Positions 31,310-41,325 of a DNA stretch of 64,000 nt are shown here, one piece after another. Origin of the DNA: Acanthosepion esculentum (taxonomy: Eukaryota; Mollusca; Cephalopoda; Sepiida; Sepiidae); NCBI GenBank assembly GCA_964036315.1, contig OZ038480.1, positions 12,269,305 to 12,333,304 on the forward strand, in the 5' to 3' direction. Both the position numbers and the translations under genes were made by a program. The notes under the pieces are model-generated. The model made no database searches. It was not told where the DNA came from and saw nothing but the letters and a program-made list of their open reading frames with translations. Within the stretch, counting starts at the first letter, position 1. The number at the start of each line of letters is the position of its first letter.

Positions 31310-31945
31310 AAAATATGACACCGAAATCCGAAGGCGAATTGGAATAGGGAAAGATGCTTTTCAAAACCTAAGCAGATTGCAAAAACAAAAAACGAATGCT
31401 GAACTGCTATGCAATATCAGATCTCCTATTCACACTTCTTCCCCGTCTTTTGAACAGGAGGAGAGGTTTATCCGTTTTTTCATTTTTAAGATTGGATTTC
31501 CGGTTCTTTCTCCTAAAGTCTTGTAATTTTTTTCCCTCCCAGTAACTCCTTGTGTCTTAGTGGCATTATAGACTTGTTTAAGGTGAAATGACCAAAAATG
31601 ATATGGCAGTGAATGCTGGGAAATAGATGCACATATTATGAAGAAACTGGAAGGAAAAATGATTCTACGGAGGGATGCTAGGAATACTATGGACTGAACG
31701 TGTGATCAATAGGGAAGTTTTCAATGAAGGAAACGTATACTTCGAACCAGGAAAAGTCAGTTGAAATTTCTAGGAGCTTGGAGAATTTAACACTCACAGG
31801 ATAATTTGAGGACAAGAGAAAGATGGAAAGAGTGAATAACCGACACAAATGGCAGAATAGGGAGGGGAGGAATACTGAAAAACTGAGAGCTAAAAACGAA
31901 AAGAAGTTGTGGAGAGCTATTATCCTGAATGAACACGATACATAG
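31310..31945 (+). pseudogene. Degraded non-LTR retrotransposon 3' region
   Basis: Codons for DTEIRRRIGIGKDAFQNL (31319-31370) begin the tail. Later come words for EETGRKND, GMLGILWTERVIN and KSQLKFLGAWRI, then KKLWRAIILNEHDT* near 31900-31942. Multiple frameshifts. It ends in GAAGAAGAAG, which expands to the (GAA)n array that follows. Confidence 0.75.
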
Positions 31946-32030
31946 AAGAAGAAGAAGGAGAAGAAGAAGAAGAAGAAGAAGAAGAAGAAGAAGAAGAAGA
32001 AGAAGAAGAAGAAGAAGAAGAAGAAGAAGG
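31942..32030. repeat. (GAA)n microsatellite at a retrotransposon 3' end
   Basis: Nearly pure GAA repeats immediately after the retrotransposon stop codon. Similar short GAA/CTT tails occur at 10320. Confidence 0.97.
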
Positions 32031-32183
32031 TGGGGAGTGGAATGTGAAAATTTTATTCTGTGACTTGAATAAAAAGTTCGGTTGTATATTCAGCAAATGC
32101 GACCTGATGATGACCAGTGGATAAAATGGTCGAAACTTTATAACTATAACAATAAAGATGAGGATACTAGTTTTCTTTGTATA
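32031..32183 (+). mobile_element. PLE-like flank with hammerhead-like core
   Basis: 32104-32136 reads CTGATGA-T-GACCA-loop-TGGTC-GAAAC, then CTTTAT-loop-ATAAAG, a 6-bp hairpin where stem III would be. After it comes AT rather than the T-H required for cleavage, so it is not a complete hammerhead. Confidence 0.6.
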
Positions 32184-32451
32184 TTAACCCTAGAACACTA
32201 ACCATCAATTAAAGTTATACCACTACTAACCATGGGTATATTATACCCAATTTTGAAAATATCCAAAAAAATATAAATCTTTATTTGACATATTTTACAT
32301 GTAAGCACATCAAACTTTGTACTTTGAGTTAACATTAATAGGAACTGAAAAACATTATTTAGGTAAGAAAATCAGGTACTGAAAATTGTAATTAAAAATA
32401 GGAAAATTTGCGCTGGGTACTATATACCCATGGTTAGTTTTCTAGGGTTAA
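32184..32451. mobile_element. piggyBac-type MITE, 268 bp
   Basis: It is bounded by TTAA on both sides (32184-32187, 32448-32451). TIRs: CCCTAGAACACTAACCAT and, inverted, CCCTAGAAAACTAACCAT. An inner inverted motif, CTAACCATGGGTATATTATA, recurs. No transposase. Confidence 0.9.
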
Positions 32452-32860
32452 AGATAATTTCTCATTTCAGACAGAAATATCGACAAAATTCTTCATTTTC
32501 GTCCATTCATCTCACCAAATGACATTGACTAGATCGTAATTGAATAATAACATTGGTTAATCGCATCTACTTTCCTCGCAGTTGTGAGTTCAGTGTCAAG
32601 TGGTAGAAATCATTTACTTTTGTTTTGCGTTGCCAGGCCGTAGTAGCATAATAAAGATTTTTTTTTAAAGAGTTAAACTGATACGAATTATCTCCCTTAG
32701 CATGGGCAGTTAAATGAATCGAGTGTAAATTCCACACAGGTCATCAAATACGACAGTCACCTGAAGAAGACGAGAAGTTACAACGGCCGAAACGTTATGA
32801 TTATAACAATCAAGATGAGAAATAGATCAGAATATAATATTTATTTTCTTTTTTTCTAAC
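32452..32860 (+). mobile_element. PLE-like flank, second hammerhead-like core
   Basis: 32761-32793: CTGAAGA-A-GACG...CGGCC-GAAACG, then TTATGATTATAACAATCAAG, a homologue of the 32104 unit with a mismatched stem. The two units are ~660 bp apart, with the piggyBac MITE between them. Confidence 0.55.
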
Positions 32861-32879
32861 ATATTTCTTTTTTGTCACT

Positions 32880-32917
32880 GTTTCTCTTTCTTCTTTTTTT
32901 TCTATTTAGTTTCCTTA

Positions 32918-32949
<32 letters not shown>

Positions 32950-32958
32950 TTCATCTAA

Positions 32959-33003
<45 letters not shown>

Positions 33004-33085
33004 TTCTTCTTCTTCTTCTTCTTCTTCTCCTTCTCCTTCTCCTTCTTCTTCTTCTTCTTCTTCTTCTTCTTCTTCTTCTTTGCCT
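32880..33085. repeat. (TTC)n microsatellite
   Basis: ~170 bp of TTC with a few variants. The glutamate-rich frame on the minus strand is a by-product. Confidence 0.97.
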
Positions 33086-33584
33086 TTCCCACTCACCTTC
33101 GGCATTTGGTTCTTCCTACTTGAACGCAACGCCGCCATATTTCTTTTCGTCTTAGCCACTTCCTGAAATTAATGATCTTTCTTCTCGCAGGGGGGAGAAT
33201 AGTAATGATTCAACTATTATCTACTGTCAGATTTGCTAACATGAATTTCTTCTTGCTGCCATGCAATTTGACGCCTGAGATAGAGAATCAACCAGGTAAG
33301 ACGCGATAGACTCGCATCTCGTTAATCACCAATTTTATAACTATTAAAATACACATATAACATTACAGTATTACGCTAACAATCCATCCACATAGGAACA
33401 CACAGGCACACACACACAGGCACACACACACACACACTGAGATATCTGCTCGCACCCACACAGCCACATATATCTATATGTCTATATATATGTCTATGTA
33501 CAGTATGCGATGGATAAACTGTCGTCTAAATTAAGCAAAAATGAAAATAAAACTGACATCTTATTTTAACAGGTATATTCGCCG
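33086..33584. other. No gene seen; short (CA)n
   Basis: (CA)n at 33411-33438. The rest is unassigned. Confidence 0.4.
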
Positions 33585-33785
33585 AAAGAAGGAGTGGTCT
33601 AATGGTTAGCAGCTCGGATTGAGGAATCGGTGAGACGAGTTCGAATTCCAGTCGAATCCATTACATTCACTTACGTGCTAGTACCCTTGAGAAAGGTATG
33701 AATCCTTTTCTTCTCCCCGCCAGCTATGGGCAAATAGCAGGACAGACCCGGTTCTATAGCCTTGGATGGCAACTGGTCTACAGAG
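33585..33785 (+). mobile_element. tRNA-Arg-like SINE (copy 2)
   Basis: GTGGTCTAATGGTTAGCAGC (A-box region), GAGTTCGAATTCCAG (B box), CCATTACATTCACTTACGTG, CTTGAGAAAGGTATGAATCC, CAAATAGCAGGACAGACC and TGGATGGCAACTGGTCTAC. It ends at the GC-rich segment related to 3450-3530. Confidence 0.88.
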
Positions 33786-33968
33786 CCGCCCCTGAGCACA
33801 CTCTGTCCAAGGACAGAGACAAAACTGAGAGATGATAAACAATGTGTTACAAATCACTCCAGAGAGAGGTTTATTACTAAATATAGAATATGTACAGCAG
33901 ATTAAAATATATACCTTTAATCACTACCTAGATTTATACACTATGACATCATATATATATATATATAT
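33786..33968. repeat. Fragment of the 3120-3560 repeat, then (TA)n
   Basis: CCTGAGCACACTCTGTCCAA through GAGAGATGATAAACAATGTG is the counterpart of 3449-3510. (TA)n at 33955-33970. Confidence 0.7.
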
Positions 33969-34100
33969 ATAAAGAGATTTTTATGTTTAACGTTCTTTTT
34001 ATAGGTACAAATATTTAAGTAAATGTTCTGTTTATAATAAACAGTATTAAACAACATTTACCGGCCTGAATGTCCGAGAAATTCTCATGGAAATTTTTCG

Positions 34101-34182
34101 TCCTTCGACAGGAATCGAACCTGTATCCTATACGGAACCGTCATATAGCCTAACGTGCCTTAACCGTTTCGGCCACAGAGGA
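34101..34182 (-). tRNA. tRNA-like, type II, inverted partner
   Basis: Anticodon arm CGTTA-GGCTATA-TGACG and T arm ACAGG-TTCGATT-CCTGT are preserved. The acceptor has mismatches (TCCTCTG with CGAAGGA). Confidence 0.4.
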
Positions 34183-34280
34183 GCGTTCGGTTAGCAAAGT
34201 CGATTTTACTTTCTTTAAACTTTAATCTTCCATGATTCCATGATTTAAAGACTGTAAAGTCGACCTTGCTAACCGAACAA

Positions 34281-34363
34281 TCCTCTGTGGCCGAAACGGT
34301 TAAGGCACGTCAGGCTATATGACGGTTCCGTATAGTATACAGGTTCGATTCCTGTCGGAGGAC
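34281..34363 (+). tRNA. tRNA-like, type II, anticodon position CTA; probably not functional
   Basis: Acceptor TCCTCTG/CGGAGGA (7 pairs, one G-T). D arm GCC...GGC. Anticodon arm CGTCA-GGCTATA-TGACG (five pairs). Long 14-nt variable region. T arm ACAGG-TTCGATT-CCTGT. By position the anticodon is CTA (34315-34317), which would read UAG, but the base before it is G instead of the near-universal U33. The minus-strand partner (34101-34182) has the same loop. A mobile-element promoter relic is more likely than a suppressor tRNA. Confidence 0.45.
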
Positions 34364-34440
34364 GAACATTTTCTATGAGAATTTCTCGGACATTCAGGCC
34401 GGTAAATGTTGTTTAATACTGTTTATTATAAAGAGAGCAT

Positions 34441-35024
34441 TTAAAAAAAAACTATTAAATAAGCTATATAAACAAATTTTTATTACGTTAATAAAAACAC
34501 CGATCAAAATAAAAATAATAAATAAATATGTAAGATAAAAAATAAAAATAAATAAAAACAAGCAAAATAATTTGAACCAAATAAATAAACAAATAAACGA
34601 CTTCCGGTAAAATAGCCGCCATAATAGACTACCCACAATAAGCGATATAAACAAATTTTTACTACGTTAATAAAAACACCGATCAAAATAAAAAATAAAA
34701 ATAAAATAAATATAAAGATAAAAAAACAAAAATATATTAAATAAAAACAAGCAAAATAATTTGACACAAATAAACGAATAAACAAATAAAAGACTTCCGG
34801 TAAAATATCTGCCAAAATAGACTACCCGCAATGCACCACCTACCCGTATATATAAATAGCCGAGAAAAATAACAGCACTCATGGCCTGACGATTGCACCT
34901 AGCATGAAACAGACTGTCGCCTCTAAGTGTTGACTTCTATGTTCACCTTTATATTTACACACGCTCTATCTCTGATATTGAGCACTTTATCCCATAAATA
35001 TAGCACACTTTAAGACTATATGTC

Positions 35025-35031
<7 letters not shown>
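34441..35031 (+). repeat. Tandem 174-191-bp units followed by copy-A repeat (copy B)
   Basis: Three units begin at about 34453, 34627 and 34818, with AAATTTTTACTACGTTAATA and ACACCGATCAAAAT in each. GCCGAGAAAAATAACAGCAC (34858) and the rest of the copy-A repeat follow, to (TA)n at 35032. The order is the same as 6431-7556. Confidence 0.8.

Positions 35032-35090
<59 letters not shown>
35032..35090. repeat. (TA)n microsatellite
   Basis: Long TA array. Confidence 0.95.
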
Positions 35091-35093
<3 letters not shown>

Positions 35094-35300
35094 TAAATAG
35101 AATAGAAATCCAAACTGAACTATTCCACTCAACAAGAACTTACTTGCAGGCTTTGTCAACAGAGATGTGTAAAAATAAAAATAAAAAAATCTTATTTATT
35201 TCTTCACACCTCGGTATTGACAAAACCTACAAGTAAATTCTTGTAGGATGAAATAGTTACTCAAATGGATTTTGGATTCCTATTCTATGTAATTTAACTA
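35091..35300. mobile_element. Foldback/MITE-like inverted repeat, ~210 bp
   Basis: AGAATAGAAATCCAAACTGA at the left is mirrored by a right arm whose inverse starts AGAATAGGAATCCAAAATCC. Further pairs are ACAAGAACTTACTTGCAGG with ACAAGAATTTACTTGTAGG. No coding content. Confidence 0.75.
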
Positions 35301-35439
35301 TATACGCTCTGTTATAATAAATACATTTTTTAGAATGTAATTTGTGACTATTTTAGATGGGTAATCTTTTTTACTTAAAATTTAGGTTTTAAATATAAGA
35401 TGGAGTAATGTTTGAAGGCAATATTAAAGATTTTGCTTT

Positions 35440-35441
<2 letters not shown>
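35301..35441. other. AT-rich spacer
   Basis: Nothing recognised. Confidence 0.4.
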
Positions 35442-35503
<62 letters not shown>

Positions 35504-35508
35504 TTCTA

Positions 35509-35604
<96 letters not shown>
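35442..35604. repeat. (TA)n array with inner duplication
   Basis: ~160 bp of TA interrupted twice by GTA and by TTCTAA, which suggests internal duplication of a ~75-bp segment. Confidence 0.95.
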
Positions 35605-35605
<1 letters not shown>

Positions 35606-36052
35606 ACACATACACTTATGTAAATCTCACATATACATACGTTCATTTACATGTGCAATTACACACATAGGCACATACACATGTATCGATATACACAGGT
35701 ACCTATGTATATTCATATATCAATACTTACACATATACTTTCAAATATTTACACATTTATATTTATATCTATTTAAATTTTTCATTAAATTTCACAGTTA
35801 ATGTTTAACGTTAGGTGATGACTCAAGTGTTTAAATATCAAAACAAATATTTCTAATTTTAATATTTTACTACCAATATTGATAGTTAAAGAGTAACATT
35901 TTTAAATTTAAATTAAATTATCAATTTAAAATGAAATTACCTCCAGATGCAAAAAATTTTTTCAGTCTCACAATTCTAATTAGAGAATATTAAAAGAGAA
36001 AATAAGATAAAACGTTAATAAAAGAACTTTAAGTCCTTCCCTTAGAATACTT

Positions 36053-36098
<46 letters not shown>
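35605..36098. other. No gene seen; ends in (TA)n
   Basis: AT-rich with CACATA-type words. (TA)n at 36056-36097. Confidence 0.4.
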
Positions 36099-36102
<4 letters not shown>

Positions 36103-36399
36103 TCTATACCCATAAATACCTATACCTGCATATGTATTTATATTACTATATTTTACATATATTTACACATATTACATATACGAACTCAAAAATACGTACA
36201 TTTATATATACACATATATACATACACAGACCCCATCAATCCTATATACATGACACGATATATATATCAAAAGTGTAAATTTTCATTTCATTTTTCGTTT
36301 CACCTTTTGGAAGTGATGTCTGATGATCCAGCGTCCTTTAAAAGGGCTATGGTGAAATAAATTATTACATGGAACCTTAAAGTGGTCTTTTTTTCTTTA

Positions 36400-36452
<53 letters not shown>
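36099..36452 (+). mobile_element. PLE-like flank with hammerhead-like hairpin, then (TA)n
   Basis: 36311-36346 reads CTGATGA-T-CCA...GTCCTTTAAAAGGGC...TGG-T-GAAAT: a longer hairpin between CTGATGA and GAAA. (TA)n at 36402-36451. Confidence 0.5.
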
Positions 36453-36453
<1 letters not shown>

Positions 36454-36996
36454 TGATTGTACAAAAACCGTTTTGACGTCAGGCGTTTAATAAATAGCTG
36501 AAAGATATTTGGTGATAATTTTTTTTTTGTGGGTGGATATCAAAATCGGAAACTGTTTCTGGAAAGTGAGTACACATGCGTAGAGAATTGTTTTATCAGA
36601 TAAGCACAATATTGCTGGCCACTCTCAGTCAGTCGGAAGAAAATAACATCTCTTACCAGGCGAGTACACACAAACACACGCACTCGGACACAGTTATACA
36701 CGCACGCACACGCACACACACACACACACACGAATATGCACACATGAATGCACACATGGGCGTACACACACGGGCAGGCACACGTAAAGGCATACAGACG
36801 TGCACCTCCCCACGTTTCTATATAACAGCCTAATGACGAATAGACATTTATATGTGTAATATATTTCTATATATTTCTTTTTCGACATAATCTCCTTCCT
36901 TGTCAATGCACTTAACCCAAACCTTCTCCATGCAATCAGCTAAATCATAGATTAGACAGAAATGTTCAAATAAAAATTTCAGCTAAAACTTGGACG
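36453..36996. other. No gene seen; (CA)-rich tract
   Basis: 36665-36790 is CA-rich. The rest is unassigned. Confidence 0.4.
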
Positions 36997-37195
36997 AAAC
37001 GGATCCATCTTCATAAATTAACTGATTTAAAATATGGTTTCTTCGCTACACAGTAATAACCATGTTTCAAAAACCGAAGCTAAAAACTTCAAATTTAATT
37101 ATATATTTAAATTACAAACATTAGTTCTGTTTCATAATTTTTGTTTGCAAAGATTACAGAGAAATCCAATCATTTAGACAGGGGTGGTAGCGTGT
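36997..37195 (-). repeat. Left inverted arm around the second PLE
   Basis: Inverse homologue of 38845-39085: AGAGAAATCCAATCATTTAG here, CTAAATCATTGGATTTCTCT there, and TTCGCTACACAGTAATAACC against CTGTGTAGCGAAG. Confidence 0.8.
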
Positions 37196-37593
37196 TCTTT
37201 TTTATTAGATATTATTGTATCAATTATGAGTTACGTTCGAAAAAGAGGTTAAGTCTAGGTAGGGTAGGGGTGCCTTTTTCAACGAATTATGACATCCGTT
37301 CAACGCATGTCGTCTGTTTTTTTTGTTTTTTTTAATCTATGGCAAAAAGTTTTTCGGCATTTTATTCGTTAAATTCGTACTTGTATACATACAGATTCTT
37401 TCTAAAAGGGGTCTTTGGATTAGAATACGTTGTATTGAACTACAGCTTTAAAATACTATTTTATTATTTTTACTTTTAATTACTAATAGATTATATTTCT
37501 TTTTAAAACAAATAAATGTAATAGAATTACTTAATTTAAAAAAAAAATTATTATTACATATCAAATATAAGTATGTATATTATCATCTACGCT
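37196..37593. other. No gene seen
   Basis: AT-rich spacer between the left arm and the PLE C-terminus. Confidence 0.4.
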
Positions 37594-38275
37594 ATTTTTT
37601 AATATTTTTTAAGGAAAACTTTAGACAATCTCGGCAAAAAATAGATGTTTCATGTCTATGATTCAGTAAATTCTTATGTTTTATAAACCTAGTAATATAT
37701 AGTTTCTCATGTATGCACAAAGGACATGGGTCATTTAATGACCAACATATTCTAGCTTTTCTTATTAATTTCTATTTTACCATAGGTGTTTTATTGGTTT
37801 CTTTTAAGTACCAGAAATATTTTGATAGGGACGTCTGATTTCGGTATTTATTCATCTTAAATGAACTTTGATGTTGATTGAATCTTTTCTCGAACTCATG
37901 GCTTGTGCAACCTATATAGACTTTTATGTTGTCGGGATCTTCAATAGATGAGATATTGCATTGATATACTAATGATTCCGGGCGACATTTATTTTGTAGA
38001 GGACAGTTATGAGGATTTATGCAGTTACATAATTTTTGTTTATCTTCATCTCTTTTTATTTTTATTTTTATATTGTCTAAATTTCTTTTGTTATGGTCTA
38101 AGTGTTTATTGAAGATATTAGCATTATGTTTCTTAATAATTTTTTCTAGGTTTTCAGGATAGCTGTAACTTAATTTTAGTGTATTTTTATTAAAAATAAT
38201 ACTGACTTTACTATCTTTGCGAAAATGTTTACCGATTAATTCAAGGAATTTTTCTCCTAATTTATTCTTTACCAT
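37594..38275 (-). pseudogene. Penelope-like element GIY-YIG endonuclease C-terminus, one in-frame stop
   Basis: On the minus strand, 38275-37775 encodes 167 codons: IFNKNTLKLSYSYPENLEKI, CNCINPHNCPLQNKC (Cys cluster, zinc-finger-like), ESLVYQCNISS, KVYIGCTSHEFEKRFNQHQ (GIY-YIG core) and TSLSKYFWYLKETN. A single TAG at about 37772, where a Trp would fit, is followed by 58 more codons in the same frame (ARICWSLNDPCPLCIHEKLY ... FCRDCLKF), ending at TAG near 37594. It belongs to a different PLE lineage from 20792-22255. The RT domain is absent. Confidence 0.88.
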
Positions 38276-38739
38276 TTGGTTGTATGGTGGTGTATACCAA
38301 ATTATTTTTCATTGTATAAACTTTGCAATACTTATGGGAAAAGTATCGGAAGGGTTATAGATATAGACAATTACTCATCTGAAAGAAACGTTTGAAATGA
38401 CAAAGACACTACATGCTATTCCTTCAAGTGTGAGACATTCCTTTGAAGCTGAGGGCTCATCCAAAGTTATGGCTAGAGGAACAATTGAAAATTAGTTTCA
38501 AAATGTATCTTGTTGTTTTCACAGTTGCTTAATTTGCATTATAATGTTCTTTGGTTTAATTAATTCCTAGTTACCTATGATTCTAAAACTGTTTAACCTA
38601 TTAAGTGCATGTCGTCCAATTTTTAAAGAGGGATACCTAAAATTTAAAATTCGCCAGTAGTAAGAATACCATTATCAATACCATTACGTAGAAAGAGCTA
38701 AAATGCTAAGTAAAATTTAAGCAGTAATGAGTTAATTTC

Positions 38740-38785
<46 letters not shown>

Positions 38786-38842
38786 GTAGTAGTAGTAGTA
38801 GTAGTAGTGAATATATTATATAATAGTTAATAAAAATGAACT
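38276..38842. repeat. PLE-associated flank and (ATT)n/(AGT)n
   Basis: 38312-38400 (TATAAACTTTGCAATACTTA) is repeated at 39265-39320. (ATT)n then (AGT)n at 38740-38808. Confidence 0.75.
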
Positions 38843-38844
38843 CG

Positions 38845-39188
38845 GTACCGCCCCTGTCTAAATCATTGGATTTCTCTGTATCCTTGGAAACAAAAAAATA
38901 TGAATTGTATGTGCGTTTAAAACTCAGTAAATTTAAAAATAAGTTATTCCAAAATTCGCTTGATGATGAAATAGAGCTAATGCTTTTAATTTAATTATAT
39001 AATTAAATTTGAAGTTTTTAGCTTCAATTTTTGAAACATGATAATTCCTGTGTAGCGAAGAAACCATATTTTAAATCAGTTCATTTATAATATTTATGCT
39101 CTGTAAATTTACATTGAGCACTGTTTTGTAAAAATAAAAAATCAATAAGAAGACCGGATTATATATCTTACTTTTCTTTCTGTTTATT

Positions 39189-39190
<2 letters not shown>
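38845..39190 (+). repeat. Right inverted arm around the second PLE
   Basis: Mirrors 36997-37195. The outer part continues as the same repeat as 23255-23500 (ATTGAGCACTGTTTTGTAAA). Confidence 0.8.

Positions 39191-39265
<75 letters not shown>
39191..39265. repeat. (TA)n microsatellite
   Basis: ~73 bp of TA. Confidence 0.95.
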
Positions 39266-39268
<3 letters not shown>

Positions 39269-39530
39269 ATAAACTTTGCAATACTTATTGGAAAAGTGTC
39301 GAAACGTTTATAGATATAGACAGTGTGAACATAGAAATCAACACTGCATATATACAGGCAGCTCTCGTCTTTGCTGGTGCACTCTCATGGCAGTGCACCA
39401 GCAAAGATGAGGGTTTATAAAAAAAGGGACAATTTAAAATAGGATCCTTTTCCTCTATCAACAATTACTCATCTGAAAGAATCGTTTGGAGCCACAAAGA
39501 CAATTCCTGTGTAGCGATGAATCCATATTT
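39266..39530. repeat. PLE-associated flank with a 20-bp hairpin
   Basis: Starts as 38312 does. Contains the hairpin CTCGTCTTTGCTGGTGCACT (39364-39383) with AGTGCACCAGCAAAGATGAG (39392-39411), one G-T type mismatch and an 8-nt loop. Confidence 0.75.
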
Positions 39531-39564
39531 TTAAATCAGTTAATTCATTATACATACATACACA

Positions 39565-39635
<71 letters not shown>

Positions 39636-39660
39636 TTAATTTATTATACATACATACACA

Positions 39661-39701
<41 letters not shown>

Positions 39702-39726
39702 TTAATTTATTATACATACATACACA

Positions 39727-39789
<63 letters not shown>

Positions 39790-39823
39790 TGTATGTTATC
39801 CACATACAGGCCTATTTCGCTGT

Positions 39824-39873
<50 letters not shown>
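39531..39873. repeat. Three tandem [CAGTTAATT...CACACAC-(TA)n] units and a small hairpin
   Basis: ATACATACATACACACACTA recurs at about 39551, 39652 and 39714, each followed by (TA)n of different length. A 10-bp perfect stem GCCTGTATGT/ACATACAGGC lies at 39787-39811 between TA arrays. Confidence 0.9.
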
Positions 39874-39878
<5 letters not shown>

Positions 39879-40179
39879 AGAGGTAATCATACAAAGAATT
39901 AATTAGTTATAATATTAGTATACTTAATGTCGAAATCTCTTCGCTAACAGACTTAATAAGGCATTAACTTACTGACAATCCATTGAATGACGGGATTCTT
40001 ATGTATAAAACTGTTGTCATGGATCTGGAATTTTAGATCCACCTGACAATAATTTTAATTGCTGTTTAATGAAAATAAACATTGAGAGCTGTTTGTGAGT
40101 CAGTTTAACATTTAATATTTAATATTTTATGTTGTGTTAATAAGACTCGCTTGTATTATACCAACGGATTACTACCTTC

Positions 40180-40180
<1 letters not shown>
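39874..40180. other. No gene seen
   Basis: AT-rich, unassigned. Confidence 0.4.
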
Positions 40181-40211
<31 letters not shown>

Positions 40212-40250
40212 TGTATGTATGTATGTATGTATGTATGTATGTATGTATGT
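40181..40250. repeat. (ATGT)n microsatellite
   Basis: ~70 bp of ATGT. A short ATGT run also lies at 40791-40808, so the SINE between appears to have inserted into this array. Confidence 0.97.
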
Positions 40251-40362
40251 ACGGTCAAATCACGCTGAAAACACCGGTTCTCGTTCGATCGCCGAAGTTA
40301 AGCATCGTAGAGCCAGGTCAGTACTTAGATGGGGGACCGCTTGGGGACACCTGGTACGGTAC
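40249..40362 (+). rRNA. 5S rRNA-like head of a SINE (pseudogene)
   Basis: Matches metazoan 5S over the whole length: ACGGTCAAATCACGCTGAAA, CACCGGTTCTCGTTCGATC, GCCGAAGTTAAGCATCG (A box), GGTCAGTACTTAGATGGGGG (C box) and ACCGCTTGGGGACACCTGG. Multiple differences in paired positions and its fusion to a tRNA-like unit make it a SINE head, not a working gene. Confidence 0.85.
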
Positions 40363-40790
40363 GCAATTGTGGCTGTGTGGCTGAGTGGTCTAAGGCGTTG
40401 CTTTAGAATCACGAGGCACCGAGTTCGAATCCTGGCTGGAATTAATTTCAGCAGCTATCGGACTCCAAGCACAGGGCACCTTTGGCATGTTCCATAGCTA
40501 CGGGTCCACCAAAACCATGTGAGGGAATTTGGGAGAGGAAACTGTGTGGAAGACCTCTTTGGCCAAAGCTAGCACGATATCACAAAACACCGTGATTGCG
40601 AGTTGAGGTGGCCAGCCTGGTTCATTTCTGATCACGCTGGGTTCGCACCAACGCTCTAAAACTGTTAATTGGCTCTGCACACGCAGGTGGGCTCTGTGGG
40701 CATTTCCCAGGTGGGAAATTGCAAATATGCCTGTGCAAATGTTGCAATATGCGCTAGCAACGGGTGTCCTCGATATCGAGTGGTCAATTA
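40363..40790 (+). mobile_element. tRNA-like second half and body of the 5S-tRNA SINE
   Basis: TGTGTGGCTGAGTGGTCTAA and GGCGTTGC (A box), then GAGTTCGAATCCTGG (B box), resemble a Leu/Ser-type tRNA directly after the 5S part. The ~300-bp body has no second copy here. It returns to ATGT repeats at 40791. Confidence 0.7.
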
Positions 40791-40810
40791 TTATGTATGT
40801 ATGTATGTAT

Positions 40811-41280
40811 ATATATATATATCCTTTGTGTGTGTTTTTGTAACATGCATAATAGTATATGAAACAAAAGTAGGGATGATCAGACCAAGTAAGAAAGTTA
40901 TAAACAACGGGTTTCGACGACGTCTGTTAGTTTCGACTTCTTCAGGTGAGAATGAAAGACGAATCTGTTTTGTTAAATGTTAAACACATTAATCTCTCTT
41001 ATATGTAACAATAACCTGTCTTGACCTCGTATTTTTGAAGATGAGGCGAAACTCATTTCAGAGATCTGCTTTTAATGCTGTTCAAAGGGAGTAAAAATAA
41101 ACAACTTCTTTGATTTAATTACTTTCAAGTCGTTTTCTTCTGATACGCCTTCCATCTTGAAAGACTTGACGAAAAACACTGTCACCAAAGACTTCTGTTC
41201 TTATATGCATTTTTTTCTTTCTAAATGGAATGACAACACAAGTAAATCGTATTGAAGTCTTTGGACAACCGGAAATAAAA
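40811..41280. other. Weak hammerhead-like motif, otherwise no gene seen
   Basis: On the minus strand about 40945-40912: CTGAAGA-AGTCGAAACTAACAGAC-GTC-GTCGAAAC. The pairing is poor, so it is only related by sequence to the other PLE cores. Confidence 0.35.
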
Positions 41281-41286
41281 GGTTTA

Positions 41287-41287
41287 C

Positions 41288-41324
<37 letters not shown>

Positions 41325-41325
41325 C
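41287..41325. repeat. (AAT)n microsatellite
   Basis: 13 AAT units. Confidence 0.97.

Larger units (their letters stand above)
33969..34440. mobile_element. Foldback element with two inverted tRNA-like units
   Basis: The whole ~470 bp is a long palindrome. The left arm (from TTTATGTTTAACGTTCTTTT, through CCGGCCTGAATGTCCGAG) is mirrored by CTCGGACATTCAGGCCGG at the right. Each arm holds one tRNA-like unit (minus at 34101-34182, plus at 34281-34363). The centre is near 34245. The outer end matches the TIR of the 5289-5680 element. Confidence 0.85.

Noticed and set aside
32902..33159. Polyglutamate protein
   Set aside because: By-product of (TTC)n on the other strand.
34281..34363. Functional amber suppressor tRNA explaining the single TAG in the PLE frame at 37772
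   Set aside because: G at position 33, location in a foldback element and lack of any link beyond coincidence; a simple nonsense mutation is more economical.
40249..40362. Functional 5S rRNA gene
   Set aside because: Several changes in paired regions, no T-run terminator right after it, and a direct fusion to a tRNA-like unit.
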